Shown: one piece after another, positions 62,576 through 64,000 of the stretch | Position numbering within the stretch: the stretch's first letter is position 1 | Layout of the letters: each line of letters opens with the position of its first letter | Assembly (NCBI GenBank): GCA_035627375.1 | Contig: DASPLX010000037.1 | Coordinates: forward strand, 286,812-350,811 | Length of the DNA stretch: 64,000 nt | DNA from: DASPLX01 sp035627375 | GTDB lineage: Bacteria; Pseudomonadota; Gammaproteobacteria; Burkholderiales; Burkholderiaceae_D | Direction of reading: 5' to 3' | Position numbers and translations under genes: made by a program | The notes under the pieces: model-generated | The model's database searches: none | What the model saw: only the letters and a program-made list of their open reading frames with translations | Told to the model about the DNA's origin: nothing

Positions 62576-63883
62576 TTATCCGACCGCCTTCATCGAATCA
62601 GGCAGCCATGTTACCAAGCCGGGCACGAAATAGACCAGAAGAACGGCGGCGATCATCAAATAAAACATCGGAAGTGTGACTTTGGAAATCCATGGGACCT
62701 GCCGGTTCGTCATGCCTTGCAAGACGAACAGGTTGAAGCCGACCGGCGGCGTGATCTGCGCCATCTCGACCACGAGGACCACGAAGATGCCGAACCAGAC
62801 GAGGTCGATGCCGGCTTTCTCGATGGTCGGCATGATGACGCTCATCGTCAGCACCACCATCGAAATGCCGTCGAGGAAGCAGCCGAGCACGATATAGAAC
62901 AGGGTTAACGCGACGATCAGCATCGCCGGCGAGAGCTGCAGGCTGTCGATGTACTCGGCAAGCGAGCGCGGCAGGCCGGTGAAGCCCATGGCCAGCGTCA
63001 GGAACGCCGCCCCGGCGAGGATGAAGGCGATCATGCACGAGAGCCGCGTCGCGCCGAGCAGGCTCTCGAGAAACATCCGGCGGTTGAGCGAGCCCTGGAC
63101 GGCGGTCAGGGCCAGCGCCCCCGCCACGCCCACACCCGCTGCCTCGGTCGCGGTGGCGAGCCCGGCATAGATCGAGCCGAGCACGACGACGATGAGGAAC
63201 ACCGACGGGATGAGGTGGCGCGCGGAGTAGAGCTTCTGGGCGAGCGTCAGGGCGGCGTCGGCGGCGGGGATGCGCGTCCCGTTGATCGCCGACCATACCA
63301 GCACGTAGCCCATGAACAGGCCGGCGAGCATCAGCCCCGGCAAGACGCCGGCGATGAAGAGCTGGGCGATCGACACCTCGGCCGCCACCCCGTAGACGAT
63401 CATGATCAGCGACGGCGGGATGAGCAGGCCGAGCGTGCCCGAGCCGGCCAGCGTGCCGACGATCATGCCTTCGGGGTAGCCGCGCTTGCGCAGCTCGGGG
63501 ATGGTCATCTTGCCGATGGTGGCGCAGGTCGCGGCCGACGAACCCGATACGGCGGCAAAGATCGTGCAGCCCACCACATTGGTATGAAGGAGGCGTCCAG
63601 GCAGGCGCGTCAGCCACGGCGCCAGGCCGCGGAACATGTCCTCCGACAGCTTGGAGCGGAACAGGATCTCGCCCATCCAGATGAACATCGGCAGGGCGGT
63701 CAGGGTCCAGCTCGAGGAGGCGCCCCAGATCGTCGTCACCATGGCATCGCCCGCCGGGCGCGAGGTGAACAGCTCCATGGCGATCCATCCGACCCCGAGC
63801 AGGGCGACGCCGATCCACAGCCCGGCGCCGAGCAGCGCGAACAGGCAGACGATCAGGAAACCGGTGAGAAGGATCTGGTCCAT
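62576..63883 (-). CDS. dctM: TRAP transporter large permease (DctM-like)
   Basis: A 435-residue, ~12-helix large subunit of a sodium-driven TRAP transporter. Family stretches are SSWTLTALPMFIWMGEILFRS, GCTIFAAVSGSSAATCATIGKMTIPELRKRGY and GTLAGSGTLGLLIPPSLIMIVYGV. The small subunit precedes it, 18 bp upstream in its own direction. The solute-binding protein gene, which would hint at the substrate, is probably beyond the window. The FAD enzymes downstream are 67 bp away and may or may not be linked. Confidence 0.93.
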   Translation of the reverse strand: MDQILLTGFLIVCLFALLGAGLWIGVALLGVGWIAMELFTSRPAGDAMVTTIWGASSSWTLTALPMFIWMGEILFRSKLSEDMFRGLAPWLTRLPGRLLHTNVVGCTIFAAVSGSSAATCATIGKMTIPELRKRGYPEGMIVGTLAGSGTLGLLIPPSLIMIVYGVAAEVSIAQLFIAGVLPGLMLAGLFMGYVLVWSAINGTRIPAADAALTLAQKLYSARHLIPSVFLIVVVLGSIYAGLATATEAAGVGVAGALALTAVQGSLNRRMFLESLLGATRLSCMIAFILAGAAFLTLAMGFTGLPRSLAEYIDSLQLSPAMLIVALTLFYIVLGCFLDGISMVVLTMSVIMPTIEKAGIDLVWFGIFVVLVVEMAQITPPVGFNLFVLQGMTNRQVPWISKVTLPMFYLMIAAVLLVYFVPGLVTWLPDSMKAVG

Positions 63884-63901
63884 GAGCGCGTCCGGGTGCG
63901 G

Positions 63902-64000
63902 CTACTCGCTATGCGCCAGCTCGGCCTCGCCAGCCTGCGCCATCGCGCCGCGGCCGCGCCAGACCTCGACCAACTCGTCGACGAAGGCAATGAACAGGAC
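63902..64000 (-). CDS. TRAP transporter small permease (DctQ-like), 3' end only
   Basis: The last 32 codons of a gene cut by the window end. The visible sequence VLFIAFVDELVEVWRGRG is the end of the last membrane helix and the cytoplasmic tail of a DctQ-type subunit. Position directly before dctM supports the call. Confidence 0.7.
   Translation of the reverse strand, partial: VLFIAFVDELVEVWRGRGAMAQAGEAELAHSE

Noticed and set aside
1..64000. CRISPR array, insertion sequence, prophage or integron.
   Set aside because: No regularly spaced repeats, transposase, integrase or phage genes were seen; gene content and coding style are even across the window.

Overview
The window is an ordinary, gene-dense piece of a high-GC betaproteobacterial chromosome. 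It most likely comes from Burkholderiales, and Oxalobacteraceae is my best guess. That rests on the core order tRNA-Leu, tig, clpP, clpX, lon, hupB, tRNA-Val, tRNA-Asp, ppiD, on hpnCDE, tsaB-rimI and alr-radA, and on generally Burkholderiales-like proteins. I see no insertion sequence, prophage, integrase, CRISPR array or replication origin. Both ends cut genes: a cNMP-binding/GGDEF protein at the left and a TRAP small permease at the right.

Region by region. 1-5768 is a signalling block: a diguanylate cyclase, a hybrid histidine kinase with two receiver domains, and a REC-Hpt-REC-REC-GGDEF response regulator, which together look like a phosphorelay ending in cyclic di-GMP. 5972-7426 is a subtilisin-type protease without an obvious signal peptide, followed by an unknown 69-residue protein on the other strand. 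8098-13580 is a YtrA-type GntR repressor, an ABC ATPase, a permease with a large extracytoplasmic domain and a secreted S9 peptidase, with a likely operator over the promoter. 13432-17752 holds an AI-2E family permease, a Cache-HAMP-GGDEF cyclase, a cold-shock protein and a YcgR-like PilZ protein. 17771-21867 is a LysR regulator divergent from a haloacid dehalogenase, a TSUP permease and malate synthase A, which is suggestive of two-carbon acid use. 22114-24627 is a four-gene stress-type cluster (CBS, alpha/beta hydrolase, BON, host-attachment protein) with a very good sigma-54 promoter.

24637-36030 is mixed housekeeping: MarC, an orphan molybdenum hydroxylase subunit, ferredoxin-NADP reductase, a thioredoxin-like protein, tsaB-rimI-uracil-DNA glycosylase-DUF1853, lplT, alr and radA. 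36049-39107 is hpnCDE (squalene synthesis), divergent from an RND efflux pair at 39349-43760, with a 24-bp palindrome between them. 43761-53188 is the tRNA-Leu/protein-quality-control core with clear terminators. 53278-57369 holds mnmH, an arylesterase, a YbbA-type ABC ATPase and NAD(P)HX repair. 57531-60137 is quinol nitric oxide reductase plus a DUF2249 protein under an almost ideal NsrR operator. 60162-64000 carries two FAD oxidoreductases and a TRAP transporter.

The themes are cyclic di-GMP signalling (three cyclases and one PilZ effector), stress and NO defence, membrane lipid and efflux functions, and proteolysis. I found no convincing undescribed multi-gene system. The most useful leads are regulatory (the sigma-54 promoter with upstream half-sites, the NsrR site, the YtrA operator) and the YtrA-ABC-peptidase locus with its small neighbour.
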